From assembly GCF_000341085.1 (NCBI RefSeq), contig NZ_ANBA01000001.1, forward strand, positions 88,182 to 152,181: 64,000 nucleotides of DNA, in the 5' to 3' direction. Origin of the DNA: Nocardiopsis ganjiahuensis DSM 45031 (GTDB taxonomy: Bacteria > Actinomycetota > Actinomycetes > Streptosporangiales > Streptosporangiaceae). Below the pieces are notes generated by a model that saw only the letters and a list, made by a program, of their open reading frames with translations, made no database searches and was not told where the DNA came from. The position numbers and the translations under genes were made by a program. How positions within the stretch are numbered: position 1 is the first letter of the stretch; every line of letters starts with the position of its first letter. Shown here in pieces: positions 53,325 through 60,930 of the stretch.

Positions 53325-53384
53325 GAGTGACGGGAGGCGATCCCGGCACACACCAGAGCCTTCACCAACCTCGGTACAAGACAG
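53325..53384. repeat. 60-bp interspersed repeat, copy B
   Basis: Begins gagtgacgggaggcgatccc. Its first 33 bases are identical to copy A; the second half has diverged. It runs directly into an IS fragment. Confidence 0.7.
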
Positions 53385-53387
53385 CAC

Positions 53388-53555
53388 CGGTACAAGATCG
53401 AGCGCTCGATCGCCTGGCTGGGCTCCTAGCGCAGGCTGAACGTGCGATGGGAGCGCAATACCTCCACCTTCCTGGCCATGCTCGGCATCGCCTGCATCCT
53501 CATCTGCTACAAGCACCTGGCCCAGCATGTCGATGGCTTTTGAGATGAGCTCTTA
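53388..53555 (+). mobile_element. 3' remnant of an IS5-type element
   Basis: Translated pieces read RYKIERSIAWLG, then after a stop and a frame change FLAMLGIACILICYKHLA, the C-terminal end of an IS5-family transposase. The fragment ends with gagatgagctcttatg, resembling the right inverted repeat of the IS at 60931-61777. Only the last ~170 bp survive. Confidence 0.65.
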
Positions 53556-53615
53556 TGCGGAGTCAGGAACCCCGGCCGCAGACTCGAAAATCTGATCCCA
53601 GGCTGCGCTCGGAGC

Positions 53616-55343
53616 TCACGGAGCGGGCGGCTGTTCGACCCACAGGTCATCGGCGAACCACCGCAGCGCCGCACGCAGGCGCTCGGTGTCGTGATGCTTT
53701 GCGACACCTACTTCCTTGGCGACGCACACGACCTTTCCCCCCTGAAAGTCCTCGAGCGAGGTGAACTTGGGGAGGACTTTGCGGGTCCAGACCACGAGCC
53801 GGGCAGTGCTTCCCTCACCGACCATGCTGACCTGGGTCAGGTCCTGCCAAGAGGCCGCCAGCTTTCCTGGCCCCTTCTCCGCCCCAGCCGTCAGTTCGCT
53901 GTCGCGCAAACCAAGACTCGGGGGCCCCTCGAAAACCGTGGCGCCAGCCATCCAGATGGCCACGCCGACCGTGCCGACTAGGGACAGTCCACCCAGCCAG
54001 GGAAAGATGAGATCCGCGACGCGACTGATGACTAAGCCGAGGAACACAATGCCAGCTAGGACGAGGATCACTACGAGAATATCTGCCACTCCCCGGCGTC
54101 CTTTGAATACCACCTCCTCCACCGGTTCTGGCTGGGTATTACTTCCAGTTCCGACGTCGAAGGCCATTCGCGTGGTGCCACGCGGTTCGATGCCGATGCG
54201 GCGCACCATGCTGTGTTGCTCACCGGAACCGACCTGCACGGTGTGCTTGCCCGACTCGACGGGGAAACTTCCGCGTTCGCCTGCCGGGACGGTACCCATT
54301 TCAGCTCCGTCCACCAGGACCGCCAGCGGGTTCAGGGTGAGGTTGCCGATGACCAACTCGGCGTCCGTGGGCTTGGCCGGGACTCGCTCGGGGGACAGCG
54401 GCGGCCTCTCGGGGGCGGCTCTCTTCATCTCGGCAGGCGGTGTCTGCGGCGCCTGGACCCGCGTGTAGGCGAGCGTGTGCCGGGACAGTGCCTCGGTGAT
54501 GTCCGGGGGCAGCCATTGCCCGTCGCCGGGCCGGGACGGGGCCCCGGCGGCCAGGGCCGCCATCACCTCCTCCACCCCCGGCCGGGAGCCAGAGGCTTTG
54601 GCCAGACAAGCCCTTACCAGGTCGACCAGGGGTGCGGGGAGGCCGGCCAGATCGGGTTCCTCGTGCACGACCCGGAAGCCCACCGCGTGGCTCGGGCCCT
54701 CCCCGAAGGGGCTGCGACCGGTGGCGGCGAAAGTGAGCACGCACCCCAGCGAGAACACGTCCGAGGCCGGACCGACCTTCTCGGCCCTGGCCTGTTCGGG
54801 GGACATGAACGCTGCGGTGCCCAGAACCGTGGAGGAGTGGGTGTGGGAGGTGGAGTCCAGGGCGCGGGCGATACCGAAGTCGATCACCCGGGGCCCGTCC
54901 GCGGCGAGTAGGACGTTGGCGGGTTTGAGGTCGCGGTGCACCAGCCCTTGGGCGTGCACGGCCGCGAGTCCTTCGGCCAGGCCGGCTCCGAGCACGGTCA
55001 CTGAATCGGTCGGCAGGGGGCCCCGGTCGGCCACGGCGCGGTGCAGGGTGGGTCCGGGGATGTAGGCGGTGGCCAGCCAGGGCGCGGTTGCGTCGGTGTC
55101 GGCGTCCACGACCTGGGCGGTGTAGAATCCGCCCACTTTGCGTGCGGCGGCGACTTCGGTGGCGAAGCGGCGCCGAAAGTCGGGGTCCTGGGCGAGTTCG
55201 GGGCGCACGACCTTGACTGCGACGGTGTGTCCGCCCGGGGAGCGGCCCAGGAACACCTGTCCCATGCCGCCGCCGCCCAGGCGTGCGTGCAACGTGTAAG
55301 GGCCGACCTGGGCAGGGTCACCGTCGAGTAGGGGGTCGGTCAT
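53616..55343 (-). CDS. Ser/Thr protein kinase with C-terminal membrane region
   Basis: A 575-residue kinase. Kinase motifs are GGGGMGQVFLG, VAVKVVRPEL, HRDLKPANVL, DFGIA and AFMSPEQ, all intact. A small beta domain follows (LTLNPLAVLVDGAEMGTVPAG region, like a PEGA-type segment). Then come two hydrophobic helices (ILVVILVLAGIVFLGLVI and a second near LSLVGTVGVAIWM), and a C-terminal ~90-residue domain with TARLVVWTRKVLPKF. The start at 55343 opens the kinase domain correctly; the frame upstream is not family-like. It lies within element 1 and may signal for its cargo. Confidence 0.85.
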   Translation of the reverse strand: MTDPLLDGDPAQVGPYTLHARLGGGGMGQVFLGRSPGGHTVAVKVVRPELAQDPDFRRRFATEVAAARKVGGFYTAQVVDADTDATAPWLATAYIPGPTLHRAVADRGPLPTDSVTVLGAGLAEGLAAVHAQGLVHRDLKPANVLLAADGPRVIDFGIARALDSTSHTHSSTVLGTAAFMSPEQARAEKVGPASDVFSLGCVLTFAATGRSPFGEGPSHAVGFRVVHEEPDLAGLPAPLVDLVRACLAKASGSRPGVEEVMAALAAGAPSRPGDGQWLPPDITEALSRHTLAYTRVQAPQTPPAEMKRAAPERPPLSPERVPAKPTDAELVIGNLTLNPLAVLVDGAEMGTVPAGERGSFPVESGKHTVQVGSGEQHSMVRRIGIEPRGTTRMAFDVGTGSNTQPEPVEEVVFKGRRGVADILVVILVLAGIVFLGLVISRVADLIFPWLGGLSLVGTVGVAIWMAGATVFEGPPSLGLRDSELTAGAEKGPGKLAASWQDLTQVSMVGEGSTARLVVWTRKVLPKFTSLEDFQGGKVVCVAKEVGVAKHHDTERLRAALRWFADDLWVEQPPAP

Positions 55344-55551
55344 GGCACCGCTTCCAAGGGGGTTGGGATCGGTCGGGAGTAGATGATCCCAAGGATCCCT
55401 GCCCCAGTTGTACTTCTTGCCGGAACCGGTCACCCAGGCCTCAGCCGCCGCTCGCATATCGGGGTGTCGGTAAGGAGCGTGTCCGGGGTGGTGTTTCGTG
55501 CTGGGTTCATTGAAGGCGAAGAATCAACGCTTCGTCTTCTGTTGACCCGGC

Positions 55552-55620
55552 CTACTGCCCGTAGAAGTCGTCCTCGAACCCCGCTGGCGGGACCAGCCAC
55601 GCCGTCCGCTCAGCCGCCTT
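55552..55620 (-). pseudogene. Crumb of a third integrase 3' end
   Basis: The reverse strand reads AAERTAWLVPPAGFEDDFYGQ and stops. AAERTAWLV is identical to the C-terminus of the integrase at 31759. About 70 bp survive, with no att copy next to it. Confidence 0.4.
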
Positions 55621-55677
55621 CGGCGGCATGGCGCCGGTCTGACCCGACATCGCCTTCAACGGCCTCCAGGTTCACAC

Positions 55678-55738
55678 GAGTGACGGACGGGAGGCGATCC
55701 CGCATGCCGCAGCCTCCACCACATCCGGCACGAAACAC
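55678..55738. repeat. 60-bp interspersed repeat, copy C
   Basis: Contains gacgggaggcgatcccg and ends ccggcacgaaacacc. It is slightly shorter inside than copies A and B. Confidence 0.65.
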
Positions 55739-55941
55739 CCCGACGCAGGACACGGATCAGGGTCGCCCGTTGTTCCTGACCCAAGTCGGCCATGAGACTT
55801 GCCTGCGGCCGCTCCATGCCCGCTCCGCCCACCCCGTCGGCGTCCGACCTCGCGAGAGCTGAGCCGACCACCAGCCACGTAAGCGGAGAATTCGGCATCA
55901 CCGAGAGGAGTCGCAGCGCACGGCCTGGTCGATGCCCGAGA

Positions 55942-56469
55942 CTACGACGCATACGGTGTGAAGGATGGACGTTCTACCAGGTGGGCGATGGTGAAATCCT
56001 CGAAGGTGACGTCGGTCAAGACTCGGAAGAGGCACTCCGAGGCGGATATCGGCAAGCACTGCCAAGGTCCGTCCTCCTCCCGTGCCACCACTGGCCAATC
56101 TTCCGGTGGCACCTCGGCGTCGGCGGCCCAGCAGAACTCGACGGCCGTCACCGACATGGCCCAGGGGATCAGACCCGCCCCACCCGGACGGTAGAGACCA
56201 TACGGATCGAAGCTGTCCCGCGTGAGCGGATATTTCTCCAGTGTCCGCCACAACGACGCCAACTTGTCCACCACCTGCGAGTCGGCGCCTCCCGTCGCAC
56301 CGTACACATGCAGATACTCGCTGAACTCACCCGCGCCGAAACACCGGCAGAGCTCCTTGTAGTCGGCGGGAAGCGCCGTACCCAGCCGCGCCTCGATCAC
56401 CTCCCACGCGATGTCGACGTCTATCGACCACCACTCGACGGCATCGGCGATCCGGCTGACCCACGACAC
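55942..56469 (-). CDS. SMI1/KNR4 (SUKH) family protein
   Basis: A 175-residue SUKH-fold protein. Family features are the WEVIEARLGTALPADYKELCRCFGAGEF start region and the central LIPWAMSVTAVEFCWA. SUKH proteins are common immunity proteins against contact-dependent and polymorphic toxins. GTG at 56469 has a strong ggggagg; an ATG eight codons upstream lacks one. No cognate toxin gene is adjacent, so it may be an orphan immunity gene near the right end of element 1. Confidence 0.8.
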   Translation of the reverse strand: MSWVSRIADAVEWWSIDVDIAWEVIEARLGTALPADYKELCRCFGAGEFSEYLHVYGATGGADSQVVDKLASLWRTLEKYPLTRDSFDPYGLYRPGGAGLIPWAMSVTAVEFCWAADAEVPPEDWPVVAREEDGPWQCLPISASECLFRVLTDVTFEDFTIAHLVERPSFTPYAS

Positions 56470-56652
56470 AGCGCCTCCCCTTCCGATCACCACGGCACGT
56501 TGTCAATCCGGGCACTGCCCGCTCCCTGGACGTTACCCACCCACTGGAGTGCACCTTTTTCGCCCTCAAGGTGCAGACCACAGCCCGGTGGCGTCACATC
56601 CACGAGCCAGCGCCACGACCCCTGGAAAGGATCCCAATGTTGAGAACACCGC

Positions 56653-56810
56653 GAGGTGCCATCGGACGTCGCCGGGGCCGGTGTGTGCTCCGTTTGTGCT
56701 CCGCAGTTTTGGACCGGGACGCCACCGGGCAGCACGACGCGGCACAGGACGGCATCACGATTTGGATGGTGCGGGACGGAACGGTACGTAGTGGCACCTG
56801 ACGGTACGCG
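56653..56810. repeat. Right arm of element 1, shared with element 2
   Basis: Matches 60355-60521 along its length, starting gaggtgccatcggacg. It includes TGTGCTCC twice at 11-bp spacing (56684, 56695), probably integrase arm sites, and acggtacg twice just before the att core. Confidence 0.75.
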
Positions 56811-56870
56811 CTTCTCATCCGACGGTCGCAGGTTCGAATCCTGCCGGGTGCGCCACAAAACCCCAGGTCA
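56811..56870 (+). repeat. att site 2 (junction of elements 1 and 2)
   Basis: 59 of 60 bases match the tRNA-Arg 3' half and its downstream flank. The single change (A to C) is in the anticodon loop part. Confidence 0.92.
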
Positions 56871-58253
56871 CAGCCTTACCTGAACATGGGGCAGCCTCGC
56901 TGTTCGTGTGGTGGGTCCACGGTGGGTCCCGGGTGGGACCGGCACCGAACCCCGCTGACCAGGCCTGCTCCGCACCTGTCGGCGAACCCGACCGGCATCC
57001 CGTAACACCAGCGACGCCGTGCGTTCCGCTGCTTCCCGCGCCACCTGCGGAAGCACGCTGGAGTAGGTGTCCGCGGTCAGCACAATGCTCGCGTGCCCCA
57101 GCATCGCCTGGACCACCTTCAGCTCCACCCCGGCCGCCAACGCCAACGTCGCCACACCATGACGAAGGTCGTGCAATCGCACCGGCGGCAACTCGCTGGA
57201 GGTGTTCAGCTTCCGAAACAGGCGTGAGAGCCGCTCCGGCGCCAGCACCCCGCCACCGATCGCCGTGAACACGTACCCGCCCCGGTCCCACACCCGGCCG
57301 TGCTCTTCAGCTTCCTGTTGTTGACGCCACCGGTGACGACGCAGCACACCGACCGTGGTGTGGTCCACCATCAGCGTGCGCCGACTCGCCATACTCTTGG
57401 GTGCCACCTCCACCAACCCCGCACCGCAGTGGGCCTGGAGCTGGCGCACCACCCGCACCGCCCCCGCTCCAGGTCGACATCCTCCCACCGAAGCCCTACG
57501 ATCTCGCCGCGGCGCAGCCCGGTCATCACCGCCAGGTGAAACAAGGCGTACAACCGGTCGCCGCACACGTGGTCCAGGAAAGCGCGGGTGTGCTCGACCG
57601 TCCACACCGCCACCGCCGGCCGCACACCGTTGTTGTGCCAGTCCGCGATGGCCTGCTCGGTCCACACCACCGGCCGCGCGCTCTGCCCTCCCTCCAACCG
57701 CAACCCGTTCGCCGGGTTGGAAGGCAACAGTCGCTCGCGCACGGCGGTGTTCAACGCCGCCCGCAACGTGGCCCGCAACCCGCTGCACCGTCGCCCCAGC
57801 CACCCGCCCACCCCGGGGCGTGACGTGTTCGGCGATGCCCTCGAAGGCCCGCTGCACCCGGGCGGGCGTCAACTCCGCCAACACCGCCTCCCCCAGATGC
57901 GGGACGAGGAAGCGGTCGATGTGCTCCTGATAGCTCACCCGGGTGCGCGCACGCAACCGGCTCCGCCCGTCCAGCCAGTGCTGCAACCAGGCCGCCACCG
58001 TCCACACCACCGGCTCCCCAGTCCCAGCCTCATCGCCTCGGGCCCTGCGCAGAGCAGCACGCGCGGCCTCACGGGAAACGAACCCGCCCCGCCGCACCCG
58101 ACACCGACCACCCGCGGCCCGCTCCGACTCCAGCGAGAAGTACCAGCTCCCATGCCCACGACACCGCAACCGCGGACAACCACTTCCCAACCTGCTCGAA
58201 GACCCGGCCACCCGGCACCCGCACCGCTTGAACACCGAACCCGAACCGAACAT
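56868..58253 (-). pseudogene. int: Tyrosine site-specific integrase, two frameshifts
   Basis: N-terminal zinc-finger-like and SAM-like parts read correctly from ATG 58253 (RCGCRVAG, WLQHWLDGRSRLRARTRVSYQEHIDRFL). Near 57776 the true sequence moves to another frame (ATLRAALNTAVRERLLPSNPANG, TGLRRGEIVGLRWEDVDL with the first catalytic Arg) and returns near 57457. The end is in the first frame (HDLRHGVATLAL, MLGHASIVLTADTYS). All catalytic residues exist but not in one frame. The skipped part has no stops, so a naive ORF call looks intact. Confidence 0.85.
56911..56940. promoter_or_regulatory. Arm-type integrase sites, left end of element 2
   Basis: GTGGGTCC at 56911 and 56922 and GTGGGACC at 56933, exactly 11 bp apart, 40 bp inside att 2. 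Confidence 0.6.
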
Positions 58254-58299
58254 CACCACCACCTCCAACCCCAGTCTCACCCTGAGTGCCAGAGAAGGT

Positions 58300-58360
58300 G
58301 AGTGACGGGAGGCGATACCGACATGCACCACGGCCTCCGCCACACCCGGCACGAAACACA
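58300..58360. repeat. 60-bp interspersed repeat, copy D
   Basis: Begins gagtgacgggaggcgatacc and ends cccggcacgaaacacac. It lies directly upstream of the element 2 integrase. One base breaks the dyad seen in the other copies. Confidence 0.7.
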
Positions 58361-58376
58361 CCCGTCAACCGCATAA

Positions 58377-58931
58377 TCAAAGATCAGTAGTAAAACCACT
58401 CAAAGCCCAGTAAACAAAAAATGAAACAACCCAAATGACTGGCACGGACACTAGGTTCAAATGGAGGGAATCAATTCTTCCACCATCGCCGCCACTCCAC
58501 CTTGAAGTCCAATATTCACGATGTTCATTTATTCTTTCAGCAGCACGAGAGGCACTTGGACTTCCAAGAATAGAAGAAACCACAGATCCCTGGAACGCCG
58601 GAATATTAAGCATCTCCCCATCTTCGAGTTCAATCAGCAGAACTCCACCACTCACCCAAATTCGCCCGATCCGAGACACCGGAACCGCAGTCCTCGTCAG
58701 GTAGCCTCGAGTAACAAGATAACCCCCTTCGATTGAAACATTTCTCCAATACACGACCTTCAACTCAAACCAAAAAGCCAGGGCAAAGACACTGGAGATA
58801 ACTAGGACCCCCTCTAATCCAAAACCCTCACCAATCACCGCCAGCGCAAATAGAAACCACAGAGAGAAGCTCAGAAACACCCCCAGAAACAGACTCCCCC
58901 TACCCCGAAAAACCTCTACACCCTCAGACAA
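58377..58931 (-). CDS. Membrane protein with PH-like domain
   Basis: A 184-residue protein. Two hydrophobic helices (~residues 12-30 and 38-58) precede a small beta domain of the bacterial PH type (VSIEGGYLVTRGYLTRTAVPV, SGGVLLIELEDG). A third hydrophobic segment ends the protein. The DNA is clearly poorer in GC than the chromosome. The start is two bases past the stop of the preceding gene, so both are probably co-transcribed. It may protect against the neighbouring toxin cargo or be unrelated. Confidence 0.65.
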   Translation of the reverse strand: MSEGVEVFRGRGSLFLGVFLSFSLWFLFALAVIGEGFGLEGVLVISSVFALAFWFELKVVYWRNVSIEGGYLVTRGYLTRTAVPVSRIGRIWVSGGVLLIELEDGEMLNIPAFQGSVVSSILGSPSASRAAERINEHREYWTSRWSGGDGGRIDSLHLNLVSVPVIWVVSFFVYWALSGFTTDL

Positions 58932-58933
58932 AA

Positions 58934-59317
58934 TTAATTCCTTGAAAATGGGTTGTTGTACGGCTTGGGCCCTCCGAACGTAGCGCCGCTAGCGAAGTTA
59001 ATCGCATAATTCGCCGACGAGGCCCCCCAATCGACCGAACCTGAAGTCATATCCCATCCTTGAAAAATCCCCTCTTTTCGCTGAGGGTTTTCCGACTTGG
59101 GATTATAATCCCATTTCTGAGCACCAGCCCGAACCGTAGGCCTCGATCTCATAGAACTCAGGACACCTCCACACCCAGCAGACCCCGAGACACGACAACC
59201 AGCGAACCACCTAGCGCACCCAGCCACTTCATCCGACAATTCTAAATTCAAAATACCAGGATACCGATCAAAGTCTAGATGCCCCTTCAGGCCAAATGAA
59301 AGACTTGGGCGGGCCAA
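58934..59317 (-). CDS. Unrecognised 127-residue protein in toxin cargo
   Basis: The frame ends ...FASGATFGGPKPYNNPFSRN, a form often seen at the ends of toxin tips, and has five Cys in the middle. Its start overlaps the end of the preceding gene by 50 bp. A later start, or a 5'-truncated toxin end, is as likely as an intact gene. No family recognised. Confidence 0.35.
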   Translation of the reverse strand: MARPSLSFGLKGHLDFDRYPGILNLELSDEVAGCARWFAGCRVSGSAGCGGVLSSMRSRPTVRAGAQKWDYNPKSENPQRKEGIFQGWDMTSGSVDWGASSANYAINFASGATFGGPKPYNNPFSRN

Positions 59318-59627
59318 CTATTGCAGCCTCAATTTTCCCACCCCGACCATCAGTGAGAATCATCATCCTCCATTCAGAGGACCTGATGGCAAAAAGGCCA
59401 CACTCATCCTTGTTTTCAAGAGCCTCAAAGAACCCCATCCACCCAAACCTCTCCCGAGCAAGCTCAGGATAACTTGAATACCTGGATCTATGGATATCCA
59501 AAAGCCTGAAGCTGGGTGACACAAACACCCTGAAGGACGCACCAGGATCCCAGCATGCGTTATCCAAGACTTCCTCCGGAATGTCCTCCAAAGATCGACA
59601 AGGTCTTTTCTTCAGCATGCAAATCAC
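59268..59627 (-). CDS. Probable immunity protein
   Basis: A 119-residue soluble protein (FRVFVSPSFRLLDIHRSRY, GWMGFFEALENKDECGLF), encoded 63 bp after the end of the ART-like toxin remnant on the same strand. This toxin-then-immunity order is typical of polymorphic toxin cassettes. I do not recognise the family. An ATG three codons in (MLKKRPC) is an alternative start. The DNA is low in GC. Confidence 0.5.
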   Translation of the reverse strand: MICMLKKRPCRSLEDIPEEVLDNACWDPGASFRVFVSPSFRLLDIHRSRYSSYPELARERFGWMGFFEALENKDECGLFAIRSSEWRMMILTDGRGGKIEAAIVGPPKSFIWPEGASRL

Positions 59628-59690
59628 CCTGTCGCGAGAAATATTAAAAATATAAACCCTCCACCAAGAACAGGCACTGGCGCCTAGCGG

Positions 59691-60350
59691 CTAACGAAAA
59701 TTAATATCTCCCGGGGACATGCCCGACCAGGCCACACCGACTTCGCCAGACATGGGTCCCTTGATTATAACCTCGCACTCTCCCTCAAGCTCCACCCACG
59801 GTTGATCATTTGAATGAACGTGATCCCTCCCCGCGGGAATCCTCGACCTGAGGACAGCACCAGTACCCCCATTCATATTAGCAGCGGTCAAAGCAACTCT
59901 CGGGCTGGTCGTCCAACTTGTGTATTCATTGTTAGTGTTACCTAGATGATGTGCCTGAGGATCTGAGTTGCCACCCCTAGGATTTGCAACTCCGTTGACC
60001 GCATCCTCGAAAGCCGGATTTGCACCGCCTGTTTGTCCGCTTTTTCCGAAACTCCACGATATACAGTTGCCCCGCCACCACAGTTGTGGTTGAGAACATC
60101 CACCGAGTCCATGGCCACGTGGTAGGTGTGGACGCCCTGCACGGTCAGGTTATGAACCGTCGCGCTCTGGGTCCGGGCCTGGACCGCGCTGACCTGTACC
60201 CAGGTGCCGGAGGAGGTCTGCAGCCACATGCCCGGGGCCAGGTCGACCGCATCCACCCACAGGCCCAGATCCGGAACCCAGAACGGGTGACCGTCAGTCG
60301 CCACGATCACGTCCCCGGCCACTTCCGGCTCTGGAACACCCTCAAAGACC
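59691..60350 (-). pseudogene. Polymorphic toxin C-terminus: HINT domain plus ADP-ribosyltransferase-like tip
   Basis: The frame from ~60350 encodes the end of a HINT pre-toxin domain (ATDGHPFWVPDLGLWVDAVDL, HNLTVQGVHTYHVAMDSVDVLNHN). VYRGVSEK then starts an ART-like domain with its conserved Arg. After ~60025 the sequence continues in another frame as NPAFEDAVNGVANPRGGNSD, HHLGNTNNEYTSWTTSP (the Ser-Thr-Ser-like motif) and ECEVIIKGPMSGEV (likely catalytic Glu), ending at 59691. The 5' part of the toxin is missing; the fragment abuts the element's right arm. One frameshift and the truncation make it an orphan, inactive tip. Confidence 0.7.
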
Positions 60351-60354
60351 TCGT

Positions 60355-60521
60355 GAGGTGCCATCGGACGCCGCCGAGGATCGGTGTGTGCTCCGTTTGT
60401 GCTCCGCAGTTCTGGACCGGGACGTCCCCGGGCAGCACGACGCGGCACAGAACGGCATCCTGATTCGGATGGCGCGGGACGCAACGGTACGTAGTGACTC
60501 GTGACGGTACGCGACCATGGA
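60355..60521. repeat. Right arm of element 2
   Basis: The counterpart of 56653-56810. TGTGCTCC occurs at 60387 and 60398, 11 bp apart, and acggtacg twice next to the att core. Confidence 0.75.
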
Positions 60522-60582
60522 ACTTCTAATCCGACGGTCGCAGGTTCGAATCCTGCCGGGTGCGCCACAAAACCCCAGGTCA
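60522..60582 (+). repeat. att site 3 (right end of element 2)
   Basis: A perfect 61-base copy of 31598-31658, comprising the tRNA-Arg 3' half plus 15 bases of flank. Confidence 0.92.
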
Positions 60583-60592
60583 GGAGGGGTGC

Positions 60593-60626
60593 GCGAGGAC
60601 CTCGGAAGAGGTCCTCGCGGCGTTTT
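60593..60626 (+). terminator. Intrinsic terminator, 11-bp stem with T-run
   Basis: GCGAGGACCTC (60593-60603), loop GGAA, and GAGGTCCTCGC (60608-60618), then ggcgtttt. It is the only hairpin in the window with a clear T-run. Placed ten bases after att 3, it is probably the original terminator of the tRNA-Arg gene, displaced by the insertions. Confidence 0.85.
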
Positions 60627-60635
60627 CGGGGCTTG

Positions 60636-60654
60636 TGTGCTCCATACGTGCTCT
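60636..60654. promoter_or_regulatory. Arm-like repeats after att 3
   Basis: TGTGCTCC at 60636 and CGTGCTCT at 60647, 11 bp apart. They resemble the right-arm sites of elements 1 and 2 but lie outside att 3. Confidence 0.4.
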
Positions 60655-60930
60655 TCAGTCCGACCTCAGTCGAAACACCCCCATCGGACTGAGAAAGCCC
60701 ATCTCAAACCCTACTCGCCCCCTACCAACAACGGCGGGGACGAACCCGGCCCCACACCGCCACGTCCGCCCACGACCACCCCTCCCCCACCCCAGGGGCC
60801 CACAGGGCCGGACATACGTCCACCGGCCCGCTGACGGGCGCAGCCCCGCGCATCAGGGCCGCCGTGGCTTCGATCACATACGCGAGCATCGTTCGATACG
60901 TGCACTAAGAGACGTGGGCGGTGAAGCGCC

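Larger units (their letters stand above)
31599..56870. mobile_element. Integrated element 1 (about 25 kb defence island)
   Basis: Bounded by att copies 1 and 2, with a decayed tyrosine integrase next to the left att pointing towards it, arm-type repeats at both ends and a conserved right arm. Cargo is restriction-modification, a six-gene helicase/ParB block, a sigma factor remnant, a kinase and a SUKH protein. No replication, transfer or phage structural genes are seen, so it is an integrative island rather than a complete prophage or AICE. It is probably immobile now. Confidence 0.85.
56811..60582. mobile_element. Integrated element 2 (about 3.7 kb, toxin cargo)
   Basis: Lies between att copies 2 and 3. 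It has the same plan as element 1: arm repeats, integrase pointing to the left att, cargo and a conserved right arm. The integrase is frameshifted and the cargo is only ~2 kb of lower-GC DNA, so it is probably a deletion derivative. Confidence 0.8.

Noticed and set aside
56487..56858. Frame beginning MWRTRQDSNLRPSDEK
   Set aside because: The opening is a well-known translation artefact of a tRNA 3' end read backwards. It covers the att copy and the right arm, not a gene.
60355..60568. Frame beginning MAHPAGFEPATVG that runs into the HINT domain
   Set aside because: The same artefact of the tRNA 3' half. The frame merely happens to stay open into the toxin remnant.
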